Assembly: GCA_035762175.1 (NCBI GenBank)
Contig: DASTPP010000396.1
Span: 1 to 61,879, forward strand
DNA: 61,879 nt
DNA from: DASTPP01 sp035762175
GTDB taxonomy: Bacteria > Myxococcota_A > Polyangia > Polyangiales > Polyangiaceae
Direction of reading: 5' to 3'
The notes under the pieces were generated by a model that made no database searches, was not told the DNA's origin, and saw nothing but the letters and a program-made list of their open reading frames with translations. How positions within the stretch are numbered: position 1 is the first letter of the stretch; the number at the start of each line of letters is the position of its first letter. The translations under genes were made by a program, and so were the position numbers. Positions 11,081 to 20,126 of the stretch are shown here, in pieces.

Positions 11081-11101
11081 AATGTACCCAGTGGTGACAT
11101 T
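11081..11101. promoter_or_regulatory. Operator-like palindrome 2 (21 bp)
   Basis: AATGTACCC and GGTGACATT face each other around AGT, with most positions of the two 9-base halves complementary. The size and form fit TetR-family operators. It lies between the TetR gene and the hydrolase gene, about 80 bases before the hydrolase start. Binding is inferred, not shown. Confidence 0.5.
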
Positions 11102-11337
11102 AGCGCCGCGCGCGGCCCCGTCAAGGCCCCCCGGGCTCGCGGCGGGCCCGGGCGGGGCGGCCGCCGCGGCCGGCGAGGGGTGGCCCCGCGGCCAGCGGCT
11201 CTGCGGCGAGGGCCCGGCGGGGCGGGGGCTCGCCGGCGGGCGAGGCGGCCCGGCGGGTCGAGGGGTCTGCGGCGGGCGAGGGGGGCCCGGCAGGCCGAGG
11301 GGTCTGCGGCGGGCGCCGGGGCCGGGGGGGCGGCGGG

Positions 11338-11997
11338 TCAGCGGGGCCGGAGCGCGTCGACGACGCCAACGACGACCGGGCGCACGACGGTGTCGACGTA
11401 GCGGGCGACGTGCCGGTCGGAGAGCGGCACCCGGCCCGCGAGGTGCAGCGAGGCGAAGCCGTGCACGGTCGACCAGAGGGTGATGCCGGCGTCGCGGCGG
11501 GCGAGCGGGGGGGCGTCGGGCCCGGCGAGCTTCAGCTCGTGCGACACGACGCGCAGGGTGCCGCGCACGGCGGCCTCGAGCGCGGGGAAGCGCTCGTCGG
11601 CGTTGAGCCGCGGGCCGAACATGATCTGATAGCGGGCGCGCTCGCGGCGGGCGAAGCGGACGTAGCCCTCGCAGAGCACGACGAGGCGGTCTTCGGGCTC
11701 GCACGCGCCCGAGCGCTCGATGGCGCCGCGCATCTCGGCCTCGAGCTCGCGGTAGCCCTCTTCGGCCACCGAGGCCAAGACCGAGCGCTTGTCTTCGAAG
11801 TGGCGGTAGACCGCGCGGTGGGTCACGCCGACGCGGCGCGCGGCCTCGCGCAGCGTGAAGCCCTCGACGCCGAGCTCGGCGAGAATGACGACCGCCGCGT
11901 CGAGCACGGCGCGCCGCAGATCGCCGTGGTGGTAGGTGGCGCGCGGCTCTTCGTCGGGCGGGGGGGGCGAGGGGCACATGGTCGGGCCTTGGCCCAT
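11338..11997 (-). CDS. TetR-family transcriptional regulator
   Basis: A 219-residue DNA-binding protein. Residues about 20-68 form the helix-turn-helix (LRRAVLDAAVVILAELGVEG, then FTLREAARRVGVTHRAVYRHF). The ligand-binding half contains WSTVHGFASLHLAG, the WHG-type motif of the TetR_C_13 group. Such proteins usually repress neighbouring genes until a small ligand binds. Two palindromes lie between it and the hydrolase gene on the same strand, so it probably controls the hydrolase and thioesterase genes. The methionine at residue 7 is an alternative start. Confidence 0.9.
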   Translation of the reverse strand: MGQGPTMCPSPPPPDEEPRATYHHGDLRRAVLDAAVVILAELGVEGFTLREAARRVGVTHRAVYRHFEDKRSVLASVAEEGYRELEAEMRGAIERSGACEPEDRLVVLCEGYVRFARRERARYQIMFGPRLNADERFPALEAAVRGTLRVVSHELKLAGPDAPPLARRDAGITLWSTVHGFASLHLAGRVPLSDRHVARYVDTVVRPVVVGVVDALRPR

Positions 11998-12038
11998 ACT
12001 ATCGCAGGGGCCCGCCGGCCCGGGGCTTCCGGCGCGGC

Positions 12039-12227
12039 GTGGCGGGCCGTGGCGCGCCCGGCCGGCGGCCGGGGGGGCACCTCGAGCTGGCGCGGGCGTG
12101 GGCGGGCGACGACCCGGGGCGCGCCCTCGCCAACCTCGACCGCGCCGAAGCGCGCCTCGCCGTCGCCGGCGCGGGCGTCTGGCTCGAGCGGGCGGCCGCG
12201 CTGCGCCGCGCCGGCCTCAGTTGTTGA
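12039..12227 (+). pseudogene. Possible TPR-protein remnant
   Basis: The open frame encodes 62 residues, the latter part of which (LELARAWAGDDPGRALANLD, then RAEARLAVAGAGVWLERAAA) has the helix-turn-helix rhythm of a tetratricopeptide repeat. It has no ribosome site and overlaps the end of the next gene by a few bases on the other strand. It may be the last piece of a deleted TPR protein, or only a chance frame in GC-rich DNA. Confidence 0.25.
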
Positions 12228-13395
12228 CGCCGGAGTAGAGCTCGGTTCGCGAGGCCTTGTCCCAGGTGTCCCAGGGGTCGGTCTCGTCGATCGAGTCGGT
12301 GCTGACGGTCAGGCTGACGTTGGCGCAGCGCCCGTCGCTCGGGTTGCAGGGCGCGCAGCCGGAGTCATCGGACACGATCGACGAGGGCCAGCTGTAGATG
12401 ACCGAGTTGCCGGGGCCGATCGAGGCCGTCCAAGAGTGCAGCTGCACGTCGATCTGGCAGATCTTGGGGGCCCGGTGGGGCCAGAACTGGTTGCCCGAAG
12501 GGTTGACGTCGTTCGGGCAGAAGAAGCCCTCGCAGGGGTGCCCGCTGATGACGCAGTAGTTGCTCTGGCCCGGCGCGGCCGGCGGGCAGTACGCGTACGA
12601 GCCCTTGAGCGTGGCGCGCACGCCGGTGGCGGTCTGGGGGCCGTCGTTCTTGACGGAGGCGCTCGCGCCCGTCTTGGCGGCGTTGAGCGCGATGTCGGTG
12701 ACGTGCAGCTTCTTGCCGGGGTCGGGCACGGGCGTGCTACCGGTCACGCGGACAGACGTGTTCTGCGTCAGCGAGACCGGCACGCCGTTCAAGAAGATCT
12801 GGCGCCGGCCCTTGGCCGTGACACGAAGCTGCGAGAAGCCCGAGCCGACGGGCACCGAGGCGTCGACGTCGCAGTACGTCGTGGGGAACTCGCCCCCGGT
12901 CGTGCGGACCACGCCGGTGACGTTCTGCTCGCCGATCTTGCTCCAGGTCGCGGTGAGGGCCGAGTACCCCTCGACGGTGAACTCGAGCCCGTACGACGCG
13001 CAGGCCGAGGTCGTGGTCTTGTCGTAGGCGGCCGGCACGCTGACGCCCACCGCGCCGTTGGTCAGGCCGAACGAGTCAGAGACCTTCACGCGGAAGGGGC
13101 TCTTGAGCTCGTCGTCGGTGGCCGACTTCGAGTTCCAACCCGGGTCGAGGTTGATGTACGCGTCGTACAGGAGCACGGGGGTAGGCCCCGGAATCGGCGT
13201 GGGGGTCGGCGAGGGGTCGGTGCCGAATTCGGCGGCCTCGAGGCCGCTCTCGGCCGACGCCGACGCGTCACCCGCGTCGGCGTCGAGCTCGGCGGCGGAA
13301 CACCCGTAGGCCGCCGCCGTGCCGAGAGCCAGAAGTGCCCCGCGGCCGAGAAGCCGCCCGGCGATGCCAGCCCGATTCGCGCGTACGATGCTCAT
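12217..13395 (-). CDS. Secreted lipoprotein of unknown function, cysteine-rich C-terminal half
   Basis: The 392-residue protein starts MSIVRANRAG, has a hydrophobic stretch ending TAAAYGCS (lipobox), then an acidic/proline linker (PTPTPIPGPTP) and a beta-rich domain. The C-terminal half holds paired cysteines (CPPAAPGQSNYC, CEGFFCPNDV, CAPCNPSDGRC), likely disulfides in an exported protein. Strand-rich repeats such as VTGVVRTTGG and ATGVRATLKGSYAYC suggest Ig-like or CARDB-type sandwich domains; that is a structural guess. GAGGG upstream supports the ATG at 13395; the longer frame only adds residues read from a tandem repeat in the leader. Confidence 0.75.
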   Translation of the reverse strand: MSIVRANRAGIAGRLLGRGALLALGTAAAYGCSAAELDADAGDASASAESGLEAAEFGTDPSPTPTPIPGPTPVLLYDAYINLDPGWNSKSATDDELKSPFRVKVSDSFGLTNGAVGVSVPAAYDKTTTSACASYGLEFTVEGYSALTATWSKIGEQNVTGVVRTTGGEFPTTYCDVDASVPVGSGFSQLRVTAKGRRQIFLNGVPVSLTQNTSVRVTGSTPVPDPGKKLHVTDIALNAAKTGASASVKNDGPQTATGVRATLKGSYAYCPPAAPGQSNYCVISGHPCEGFFCPNDVNPSGNQFWPHRAPKICQIDVQLHSWTASIGPGNSVIYSWPSSIVSDDSGCAPCNPSDGRCANVSLTVSTDSIDETDPWDTWDKASRTELYSGVNN

Positions 13396-13415
13396 GAACG
13401 ATGACCCTCGCTCGA

Positions 13416-13467
13416 TAAAGAGGGGCGACGCCCCTCGGTCGTAAAGAGGGGCGACGCCCCTCGGTCG
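13416..13467. repeat. Perfect tandem duplication of a 26-bp hairpin unit
   Basis: Two identical, directly adjacent units of 26 bases. Each contains GAGGGGCG-A-CGCCCCTC, an 8-bp perfect stem around one base. They lie 20-72 bases upstream of the start codon of the minus-strand lipoprotein gene, in its expected leader. The RNA would form two identical strong hairpins, so a role in mRNA stability, attenuation or protein binding is possible. Confidence 0.7.
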
Positions 13468-13676
13468 TGTTGTCGCCGGCGCCCGCGGCGTCGCGTCCCC
13501 CGCTCGATTCTGGGTGCGCGGCGAGGCGAGGGGTTCTGACATCGGCCGGGGGCGAATCGCGATGGGGCCCTAAAAAGGTGGTGGCGGGGCGGCCGGCCCC
13601 GCGAACGCGCCGCCTCGCGGGGGCCGGCGGCCCCAATTGCCTTGCCCGGGGCCGGGCCCGTCGTACCCTGCCGCGC

Positions 13677-14714
13677 ATGCGCGCCGCCCTCATGCATGCG
13701 TTCGAGCAACCCTTGACCGTCGGCCCGGTGCGCGACCCCGCGCTGCCCCCCGACGGCGCCATCATCGAGGTGCGGGCGACGGGGCTCTGCCGCAGCGACT
13801 GGCACGGCTGGGTGGGCCATGACGCGGCCATCCGCCTGCCGCACGTGCCGGGCCACGAGTTCGCGGGCGTCGTCGCCGCGGTCGGCCCCGAGGTGCGCGG
13901 CGTGCGGCCGGGCGACCGCGTGACCGCCCCCTTCTGCTGCGGCTGCGGGCGCTGCGAGCCCTGCCGCCAGGGCCACACGCAGATCTGCGACGTCGACTAC
14001 CAGCCCGGGTTCAGCGCCTGGGGCTCGTTCGCCGAGCTCGTGGCCGTCCCCGCCGCCGACCTCAACTGCGTGCGCCTGCCCGAGGGCCTCGCCTTCGACG
14101 AGGCGGCCTCGCTCGGCTGCCGGTTCATGACCGCCTTCGCCGCCGTGACCGCGAACGGGGGCCTGCGGCCGGGCGACTGGCTCGCCGTGCACGGCTGCGG
14201 CGGCGTCGGGCTCTCGGCGCTGATGCTCGGCAAGGCGATGGGCGCGTCCGTCGTGGCCGTCGACGTCGAGCCGCGGGCGCTGGCCTTGGCGCTCGAGCTC
14301 GGCGCGGCGCACGCCGTCGACGCCCGGGCGGGCGACCCGGCGGCGCAGGTGCGCGAGCTGACCGGGGGCGGCGCGCACGTGTCGATCGACGCGCTCGGCA
14401 GCGCGGGCACCTGCGCCGGCTCCGTCCGGTGTTTGCGCAAGCGCGGGCGCCACGTCCAGGTCGGCCTGATGGTCGCCGGCGACGCCGAGGCGCCGGTGCC
14501 CATGGCCCGAGTCATCTCGTACGAGCTCGAGATCGTCGGGGTGCACGGCCTCGCGCTGCGGCACTACCCGGCGCTGCTCCGGCTCGTGGCCGCCGGGGCG
14601 GTGCGGCCGGGGCGCTTGATCAAGCGCCGAATCGCCCTCGACGAGGCCCCCGCGGCGCTCGCCGCGATGGGGCGAGGCGGCGCCGAGGGCATCACCGTCA
14701 TCGACCGCTTCTGA
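13677..14714 (+). CDS. Zinc-dependent alcohol dehydrogenase family protein
   Basis: A 345-residue medium-chain dehydrogenase. The catalytic zinc ligands are visible in TGLCRSDWHGW (Cys) and LPHVPGHEFAGVV (His-Glu); the structural zinc loop is CGCGRCEPCRQGHTQIC. The NAD(P) fold has VHGCGGVGLSALMLGKAMGA at mid-protein and VAVDVE after it; Asp in VDVE suggests NAD rather than NADP preference. It would interconvert alcohols and aldehydes or ketones in the cytoplasm; the substrate is unknown. The ATG at 13677 is the first that gives a normal N-terminus. It is divergent from the cysteine-rich lipoprotein gene. Confidence 0.9.
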   Translation: MRAALMHAFEQPLTVGPVRDPALPPDGAIIEVRATGLCRSDWHGWVGHDAAIRLPHVPGHEFAGVVAAVGPEVRGVRPGDRVTAPFCCGCGRCEPCRQGHTQICDVDYQPGFSAWGSFAELVAVPAADLNCVRLPEGLAFDEAASLGCRFMTAFAAVTANGGLRPGDWLAVHGCGGVGLSALMLGKAMGASVVAVDVEPRALALALELGAAHAVDARAGDPAAQVRELTGGGAHVSIDALGSAGTCAGSVRCLRKRGRHVQVGLMVAGDAEAPVPMARVISYELEIVGVHGLALRHYPALLRLVAAGAVRPGRLIKRRIALDEAPAALAAMGRGGAEGITVIDRF

Positions 14715-14870
14715 GCCCGGGCCGAGGGCGCGCCCCGGGCTGCCCCCGCCCGGGCGGCCGCGGCGGCGGGGCGACCCCGCGGTCGGTCGCACTCACCCCT
14801 TGCGCGCCGAGGGGCGGTTGACGCACGCTGAGGCCGCGCGCCGCCCGCCCGGCGTTTGACGAGGTCAAGC

Positions 14871-15929
14871 GTGTCGAACCGCCTGAACGAAGCCGACTTC
14901 GAGACCATGGTGTCGTCCTTCTCGCCGGCCGTCCAGGGCCTGGCCCGCGGGTCGCGACGGCTCTTGCTCGACGTGCTGCCCGAGGTCTTCGAGGTGGTCT
15001 GGGGGCGCCAGAAGACGGCGGGCTACGGCACCGGGCCGAAGAAGATGACCGAGCACTTCTGCTGGATCGGGGCCGCCAAAAACTACAGCCAGCTCGGCTT
15101 CTTTTACGGTAGCGAGCTGCCCGACCCGGCGAAGCTGCTCGAGGGCACCGGCGCGCGCCTGCGCCACGTGAAGATTCGCTCCGAGGCCGATCTGAAGAAC
15201 CCCGCGCTGCGGAGGCTCGTCGAGATCGCCGTCGCGCACCGGGTCCCGCCGCCGCGGCCCTTGGGGGCCGAGTCGGGGCCCGAAGGGGCGACCGAAGCCG
15301 CAAAGCCTGGGGGCCAGGCGAAGGCGACGAAGGCGGCGGCCGAGGCGACGAAGGCGGCCAAGGCCGGGGCGACGAGGGCGGGGGCGCAGTCCGAGGCGCC
15401 GAAGCGGGCGGGCAAGGTGGCCGGGGCAACCGCCAGGGCACCGACCGAGTCGACGAAGGCCGGGGTGAAGGCGACGAAGGCGGCAGACGAGGCACCGGCC
15501 AAGGCGACGAAGGCGGTGGGCAAGGCACCGGCCAGGGCGACGGGGGGCGCGACGAAGGCGGCTCTGGCGGGGGCGAAGCGGGCGGCAGAGGGGTGGGCTG
15601 CGAGGGTCGCGAAGGCGACGAGGGCGGTGGCCAAGAGGCTGGCCGCGAGGGCAGCGAAGGGCGAGGCGGAGGGGCCCGCCGCGAAGGCGACGAAGGGCGA
15701 GGCGAAGGCGCCGGCCGCGAAGGCGACGAAGGGGGCCGCCGCGAAGGGGGCCGCCGCGAAGGGGGGCGCCGCGAAGGCGACGAAGGGTGAGGCGAAGGCG
15801 CCGGCCGCGAGGGCTGCGGGGGGCGGGGCGAAGGGGCGGGGGGCGACGGTCGCGAGGGGCAAGGCGAAGGGGCCGGCGGCGAAAGGCGGGGGGGGCGAGC
15901 GGGGGCGGTCCGGGCAGAGAAGTAGTTAA
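14871..15929 (+). CDS. DUF1801 protein with a long histone-H1-like Lys/Ala tail
   Basis: Residues 1 to about 125 form a DUF1801/YdhG-like domain (ETMVSSFSPAVQGLARGSRR, VWGRQKTAGYGTGPKKM, YSQLGFFYGSELPDP). The remaining 220 or so residues are almost only Ala, Lys, Gly, Thr and Pro in repeats such as AKATKAA and AKGAAAKGGAAK, as in histone H1 and bacterial H1-like proteins. The tail DNA is itself repetitive (GCGAAGGGGGCCGCC units), so length may vary between strains. A nucleic-acid-binding role is inferred from the basic tail. The GTG at 14871 has GAGG 6 bases upstream; TTG at 14856 is the alternative. Confidence 0.8.
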   Translation: MSNRLNEADFETMVSSFSPAVQGLARGSRRLLLDVLPEVFEVVWGRQKTAGYGTGPKKMTEHFCWIGAAKNYSQLGFFYGSELPDPAKLLEGTGARLRHVKIRSEADLKNPALRRLVEIAVAHRVPPPRPLGAESGPEGATEAAKPGGQAKATKAAAEATKAAKAGATRAGAQSEAPKRAGKVAGATARAPTESTKAGVKATKAADEAPAKATKAVGKAPARATGGATKAALAGAKRAAEGWAARVAKATRAVAKRLAARAAKGEAEGPAAKATKGEAKAPAAKATKGAAAKGAAAKGGAAKATKGEAKAPAARAAGGGAKGRGATVARGKAKGPAAKGGGGERGRSGQRSS

Positions 15930-16167
15930 CCCCCTGAACGAACCGGCCCGCCGCGGGGCCCGTCGCGTGCGACGGCGTCAGCGTCGGGGCGCGCGTGCCG
16001 CGACGGGCGGGGTTCGCGGCGCGTAGCGGCCAGCACGCCGGGCCTTCGGGCGTGGCCGGTCGGCAAGGCCGGGCCCGGCGCTACCACATCGTCGCCGCGG
16101 CCCGCGCGGCGGGCGCGCCTCGCATTGCCGATGCGCACCAGCGCCGAGGGCGGGTAAGATTGACGAT

Positions 16168-17106
16168 ATGCGTTCTCTCGTTGCTCGCTTTTCTGTAGCG
16201 CTCCTCGCCGCGGCGCTCGCGGCGTGCGCGCAAGGCCGGCCGGCGCCCCGGGCCCCCGCCCCCCCCGCGGCCCCCGAAGCCGCGCCCCCGCCGCCGCCCC
16301 CCCAGGCGCCCCGCGCCGAGCTGCCCCTCGGCGGGCGCGAGCTCTTCCCCCGGTATCGCCTCGTCGGCTTCTGCGGCACGCCGGGCGCGCCCGCCCTCGG
16401 CGAGCTGCGGGGCGATCTGGGCGAGAAGGCCAAGGCCATCCGCAAGTATGCCGAGAAGTACGGCGACGGCCGCGAGATCTTGCCGACCTTCGAGCTCATC
16501 GCCGTGCTCGTCCTGGGCCTGCCGAACGACGGCAAGTACCGCCGCCGCGTCGACTTCAGCGTGGTCGACAGCTACCTGGCCGCCGCGCGCGAGGCGAAGG
16601 CCCTGCTGTTGCTCAACATCCAGCCGGGGTTGTCCGACTTCATGACCGAGGTGAAGCACTTCGAGAAGTACCTGCACGAGCCCGACGTCGGCGTCGCGCT
16701 CGACCCCGAGTGGGCCATGAAGCCGGGGCAGAAGCCCGGCGAGTACTACGGGCGCACCACCGGCGGGGTCATCAACGAAGTGGCCGAGTACATGGCGGCG
16801 ATCGTCGCGCAAGACGATCTGCCCGAGAAGGCCCTCGTCTACCACCAGTTCACGCGCGCCTCGCTCAAAGATGAGGCGGCCATCACGCCGCACAAGGGCG
16901 TCGCCCTCATCAAGAGCGTCGACGGCTGGGGGCCCAAGTGGGCGAAGATCGAGACCTACAACCACCTGGTCAAGACCCTGAGCCCGGGCGTGCACGTCGG
17001 CTTCAAGCTCTTCTTTTATGAAGACACCCTCAAGGGCGGCAAGGTCATGACGCCCAAAGAGGTCTTGGCGCTGCTGCCCGAGCCCGAATACGTGATGTAC
17101 GAATAG
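16168..17106 (+). CDS. Lipoprotein of unknown function, possibly TIM-barrel-like
   Basis: A 312-residue protein: signal peptide with lipobox ALAACAQ (Cys about 20), a proline/alanine linker to about residue 48, then a compact domain. Segments such as FELIAVLVLGLPNDGKY, KALLLLNIQPGLSDF, VGVALDPEWAMKPGQKPGEY and ALVYHQFTRASLKDEAAITP alternate hydrophobic strands with polar loops holding acidic residues, as in beta/alpha barrels of glycoside-hydrolase type. I do not recognise a named family, so the fold is a guess. Its stop lies about 20 bases from the convergent protease gene. Confidence 0.7.
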   Translation: MRSLVARFSVALLAAALAACAQGRPAPRAPAPPAAPEAAPPPPPPQAPRAELPLGGRELFPRYRLVGFCGTPGAPALGELRGDLGEKAKAIRKYAEKYGDGREILPTFELIAVLVLGLPNDGKYRRRVDFSVVDSYLAAAREAKALLLLNIQPGLSDFMTEVKHFEKYLHEPDVGVALDPEWAMKPGQKPGEYYGRTTGGVINEVAEYMAAIVAQDDLPEKALVYHQFTRASLKDEAAITPHKGVALIKSVDGWGPKWAKIETYNHLVKTLSPGVHVGFKLFFYEDTLKGGKVMTPKEVLALLPEPEYVMYE

Positions 17107-17126
17107 GCGCCCCCCCCGGCGGCGCG

Positions 17127-20126
17127 TCAGTTCGCCTCGATCTTCACGTCGTCGACGGCCGCCTCGACCAGGCTGGCCGTCGAGGCGTCGGCGGCCTCGA
17201 TCACGATGCGCACGGTCTGCCCGGCGAACGGGCTGATGTCGACCGAGGTCGACTGCCAGGCGGCGTCGTCGCTCGTGGCGGCCCCGAGCTCTTGGAAGAC
17301 CGTCTGGGTGGTGGCCCCGGCGACCTTCACGCGGAAGAAGTCGGCCGAGGACGAGTTCGAGCTGTGCGAGAAGTAATAGAAGAACGAGAGCGTGAGCGCC
17401 TTGCCCGCGGGCAGGGCGATGGCGGGCGAGCGCGCGCTGGTGACGCCGCCGTCGAGGTCGAAGGCGCCGGCGCTGGTGCCGGCGCGCCCGTCGGTCACGA
17501 GGTCGAACGAGCCGCTCACGGTCGTGCCGAGCTGGCGGGCGCCGCCGTCGCTGGTGGGCTCGGGGTCGGCGCGGCCCCAGGCGCCGGTGGTCGCGGTGTC
17601 GGCGCCGCTCGGGTTGGTCGTCCAGCCGAGGGCTTGCTCGAAGTCGTCGGCGAAGACCACGGCGGGGCCGCCGTCGCCGGTCACGGTCACGGCCACGTCG
17701 TCGGTCGCCTCGGCGGCGCCGTCGAAGACGCGCAGCCGGAAGGCGTAGGCGCCCGCCGTCGCGGGCGTGAAGCTCGGCGTCGCGGTGTTGGCGCCGGTGA
17801 GGGTCACGGCGGGGCCCGCGGTCTGCGTCCACTGGAAGGTGAGCGCGCTCGGGCCGCCGTCGGGGTCTTGCGAGGCCGAGCCGTCGAGCCCGATCGTGGC
17901 GTTGACGAGCCCGGCCTCGTCGGCGCCGGCGTTCGCCACCGGCGGCTGGTTGCCGCCCCCGCCCGCCGTCACGTTGCCCGTCACCACGAGGGCGAAGGGC
18001 TGGGCGCCGCTCGGCACGTTGAAGGCGTTGACCGTGACCGTATAGGTGCCCGACGCGGGCGCGTTGATCAAGACCTGCTCGAGGTTGTTCTTGCGGTCGG
18101 CGCTGCCGCCGGCGACCGAGGCGCCGCCCGAGAACACGTTGCCCCGGAAGGTGCCGGTCGGGCCGGTGACGACGAGGTCGAGATCGTTGTTGAGGTTGGG
18201 GTTCGCCGCGGGCGTCGAGGGGAAGTCCGTCCAGGCGAGGGTGACCTTGAGCGGCTCGCCCGCCTGGGCCGAGAAGGTGAAGGTCTTCTGCTGGCCGGCG
18301 CCGCCGAGCGGGAAGCCGGCGTCGTCGGCGGCGAAGAGCTTGCGCGCCTGGCCGGGGAAGAAGAGCGAGTTCTCGAGCAAGATGCGGCCCCAGCCCTGGC
18401 AGTTGCCGGGGATGGCGCCCGCGTTCGCCATCTGCGTCGCCGAGTTGATCAGCGTCGCCTTGACGAGCGCGGCCGAGGGCGTGAAGCGGTCGGCGAGCTG
18501 GGCGGCGCCCGTGGGGTAGAAGCCGTCGGTGTAATACTGCCGGATGAGCGTGGCGAGGCCGGCCGCGGCGGGCGCCGCCATGCTGGTGCCGCTCGAGCTG
18601 GTGGTGGTGCAGTTGTTGGTGGTGACGCTGAAGTCGGAGCGGGCCGAGATGATGCCCGAGCCGGGGATGGTGACATCGGGCTTGACGCGGCCGTCGCTGG
18701 TGGGCCCGCAGCTCGAGAACGAGGCCATCGAGTTGGCCGAGGTGCCCCGCAGCGTCGCGCCCACCGACACCGTGTTCTTGGCCGTCGAGGGGCTGCCGAC
18801 CGAGCCCGTGCCCGGGCCCGAGTTGCCGGCGGCGAACACGATCAAGAAGTCTTTGTGGTTCCACGCGAACTCGTCGACGTCTTGCGACCCCGTCGAGTAG
18901 TTGTTTTGCACGGTGGCGTTCTCGTTGTCGCCCCACGAGTTGGTGTGAATGCGCGCGCCCTGGTCGTAGGCCTGCTGAAAGAGCGGGTTCAGGTCGACGA
19001 CGGCGCAGCCGAGGCCGGGGCAGTCGGCGCAGTTGTCGGTCTGAAAGCCGCAGTCTTGCGCGACCAGCTTGGCCGCCGGCGCCATGCCGTCGCCGGGGTC
19101 GCGGCCGATGGGGTTCGCGAAGTTGTCGCCCGCGATGGTGCCCCCGACGTGCGAGCCGTGGCCCTGCGTGTCCCACTCGGACGACGACACGCCGCCCGAG
19201 CACTCGTTCGACCAGAGGAAGTCGACCGCGATCAGCTTGCGCTGCGCCGGGTCGGTCACCGTGCCGCCGTTGCACTCGTTGCGCGGCGGCAGCCCCCGGC
19301 TCGGGTCGCGGAAGAAGCACGAGTCGGCGTCGATGCCGGTGTCGATGAAGCCGACGACCTGCCCCTCGCCGTGAAGGCCGCGGTCGAAGACGGGCGTCGT
19401 CTGCCCGCCGCTCAGGCCCGACTGCCCCACCCAGACCGTCGTGTCGTTGTAGAGCACCCGCCGCCCCTCGACGTCGACCCAGAACACGTCGGGCAGGCGC
19501 GCGAGCTCGTCGGCGACGGCGCCCACCCGCGAGGCCGGCACCCGCAGGCGCACCCGCGAGAAGAGCCCGCCCGCGTCGGCGCCGACCACCTCGGCGCTCG
19601 CCGCCGCCCGCCGCGCCACCCCGTCGAGGTCGGCGTCGGGGTAGACCGTCACCATCACCGTGCGCGCCGAGGCGTCGCCGTCGGCGGCGGCGAGAGCCGA
19701 GATCTCGCGGGCCGCGCGCGACACCTTGTACGCGGGCTCGTAGGCGCCCGTCCAGGCCGCGCCCACCTCGGCCGCGCGCACGCCCGGCGCCGCCCGGACG
19801 AGGAAGGTGTCGTGCGGCAGGTACGCGTAGACGCGCGCCACGCTCTGCTCGAGCGCCCGTCGCTGCTCGGACGTCACCGGCGCGCCGAACTTGACGAGCC
19901 GGTAGCCGTCGCCGCCCTCGGCGCCGAGCGCCATGGCCGGCGCCGTGCGCGTGTCGATGACCACCGAGTCGAGCGAGATGACGTGCGCCCGATCTTCGGG
20001 GCCGACCGAAGACGGCGCCCGATCTTCGAGCTCGGTCGAAGGCGGCGTGGTTTCGTTCGTCCCGACGCACCCTGCGAACAGGGACAAAAGCACGGTCGGA
20101 ATGCCGCCCAAATGTCTCAGCTTCAT
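17127..20126 (-). CDS. Subtilisin-like (S8) serine protease lipoprotein with PKD-like domain
   Basis: A 999-residue exported protease. The leader ends LLSLFAGCV (lipobox, Cys20). A long propeptide reaches about residue 235. The catalytic triad is visible: Asp262 in GFIDTGID, His323 in GHGSHVGG, Ser515 in SSSGTSMAAP; the oxyanion Asn is in AAGNSGPGTG. After it come a jelly-roll domain of the kyrolysin type, a PKD/cadherin-like module (QPPVANAGADEA to DDVAVTVTG) and a C-terminal lectin-like beta-sandwich (residues about 830-999, TTNPSGADTATTGAWG). Role: extracellular protein degradation, typical of predatory myxobacteria. GAGGAGG 6 bases before the ATG fixes the start. Confidence 0.93.
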   Translation of the reverse strand: MKLRHLGGIPTVLLSLFAGCVGTNETTPPSTELEDRAPSSVGPEDRAHVISLDSVVIDTRTAPAMALGAEGGDGYRLVKFGAPVTSEQRRALEQSVARVYAYLPHDTFLVRAAPGVRAAEVGAAWTGAYEPAYKVSRAAREISALAAADGDASARTVMVTVYPDADLDGVARRAAASAEVVGADAGGLFSRVRLRVPASRVGAVADELARLPDVFWVDVEGRRVLYNDTTVWVGQSGLSGGQTTPVFDRGLHGEGQVVGFIDTGIDADSCFFRDPSRGLPPRNECNGGTVTDPAQRKLIAVDFLWSNECSGGVSSSEWDTQGHGSHVGGTIAGDNFANPIGRDPGDGMAPAAKLVAQDCGFQTDNCADCPGLGCAVVDLNPLFQQAYDQGARIHTNSWGDNENATVQNNYSTGSQDVDEFAWNHKDFLIVFAAGNSGPGTGSVGSPSTAKNTVSVGATLRGTSANSMASFSSCGPTSDGRVKPDVTIPGSGIISARSDFSVTTNNCTTTSSSGTSMAAPAAAGLATLIRQYYTDGFYPTGAAQLADRFTPSAALVKATLINSATQMANAGAIPGNCQGWGRILLENSLFFPGQARKLFAADDAGFPLGGAGQQKTFTFSAQAGEPLKVTLAWTDFPSTPAANPNLNNDLDLVVTGPTGTFRGNVFSGGASVAGGSADRKNNLEQVLINAPASGTYTVTVNAFNVPSGAQPFALVVTGNVTAGGGGNQPPVANAGADEAGLVNATIGLDGSASQDPDGGPSALTFQWTQTAGPAVTLTGANTATPSFTPATAGAYAFRLRVFDGAAEATDDVAVTVTGDGGPAVVFADDFEQALGWTTNPSGADTATTGAWGRADPEPTSDGGARQLGTTVSGSFDLVTDGRAGTSAGAFDLDGGVTSARSPAIALPAGKALTLSFFYYFSHSSNSSSADFFRVKVAGATTQTVFQELGAATSDDAAWQSTSVDISPFAGQTVRIVIEAADASTASLVEAAVDDVKIEAN

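Noticed and set aside
15300..15900. Tandem GCGAAGG repeats as a possible satellite array
   Set aside because: They code in frame for the Lys/Ala tail of the DUF1801 protein.
16081..20070. 1329-residue minus-strand open frame
   Set aside because: It is a shifted-frame shadow of the S8 protease gene. High GC at third positions makes stop codons rare in other frames.
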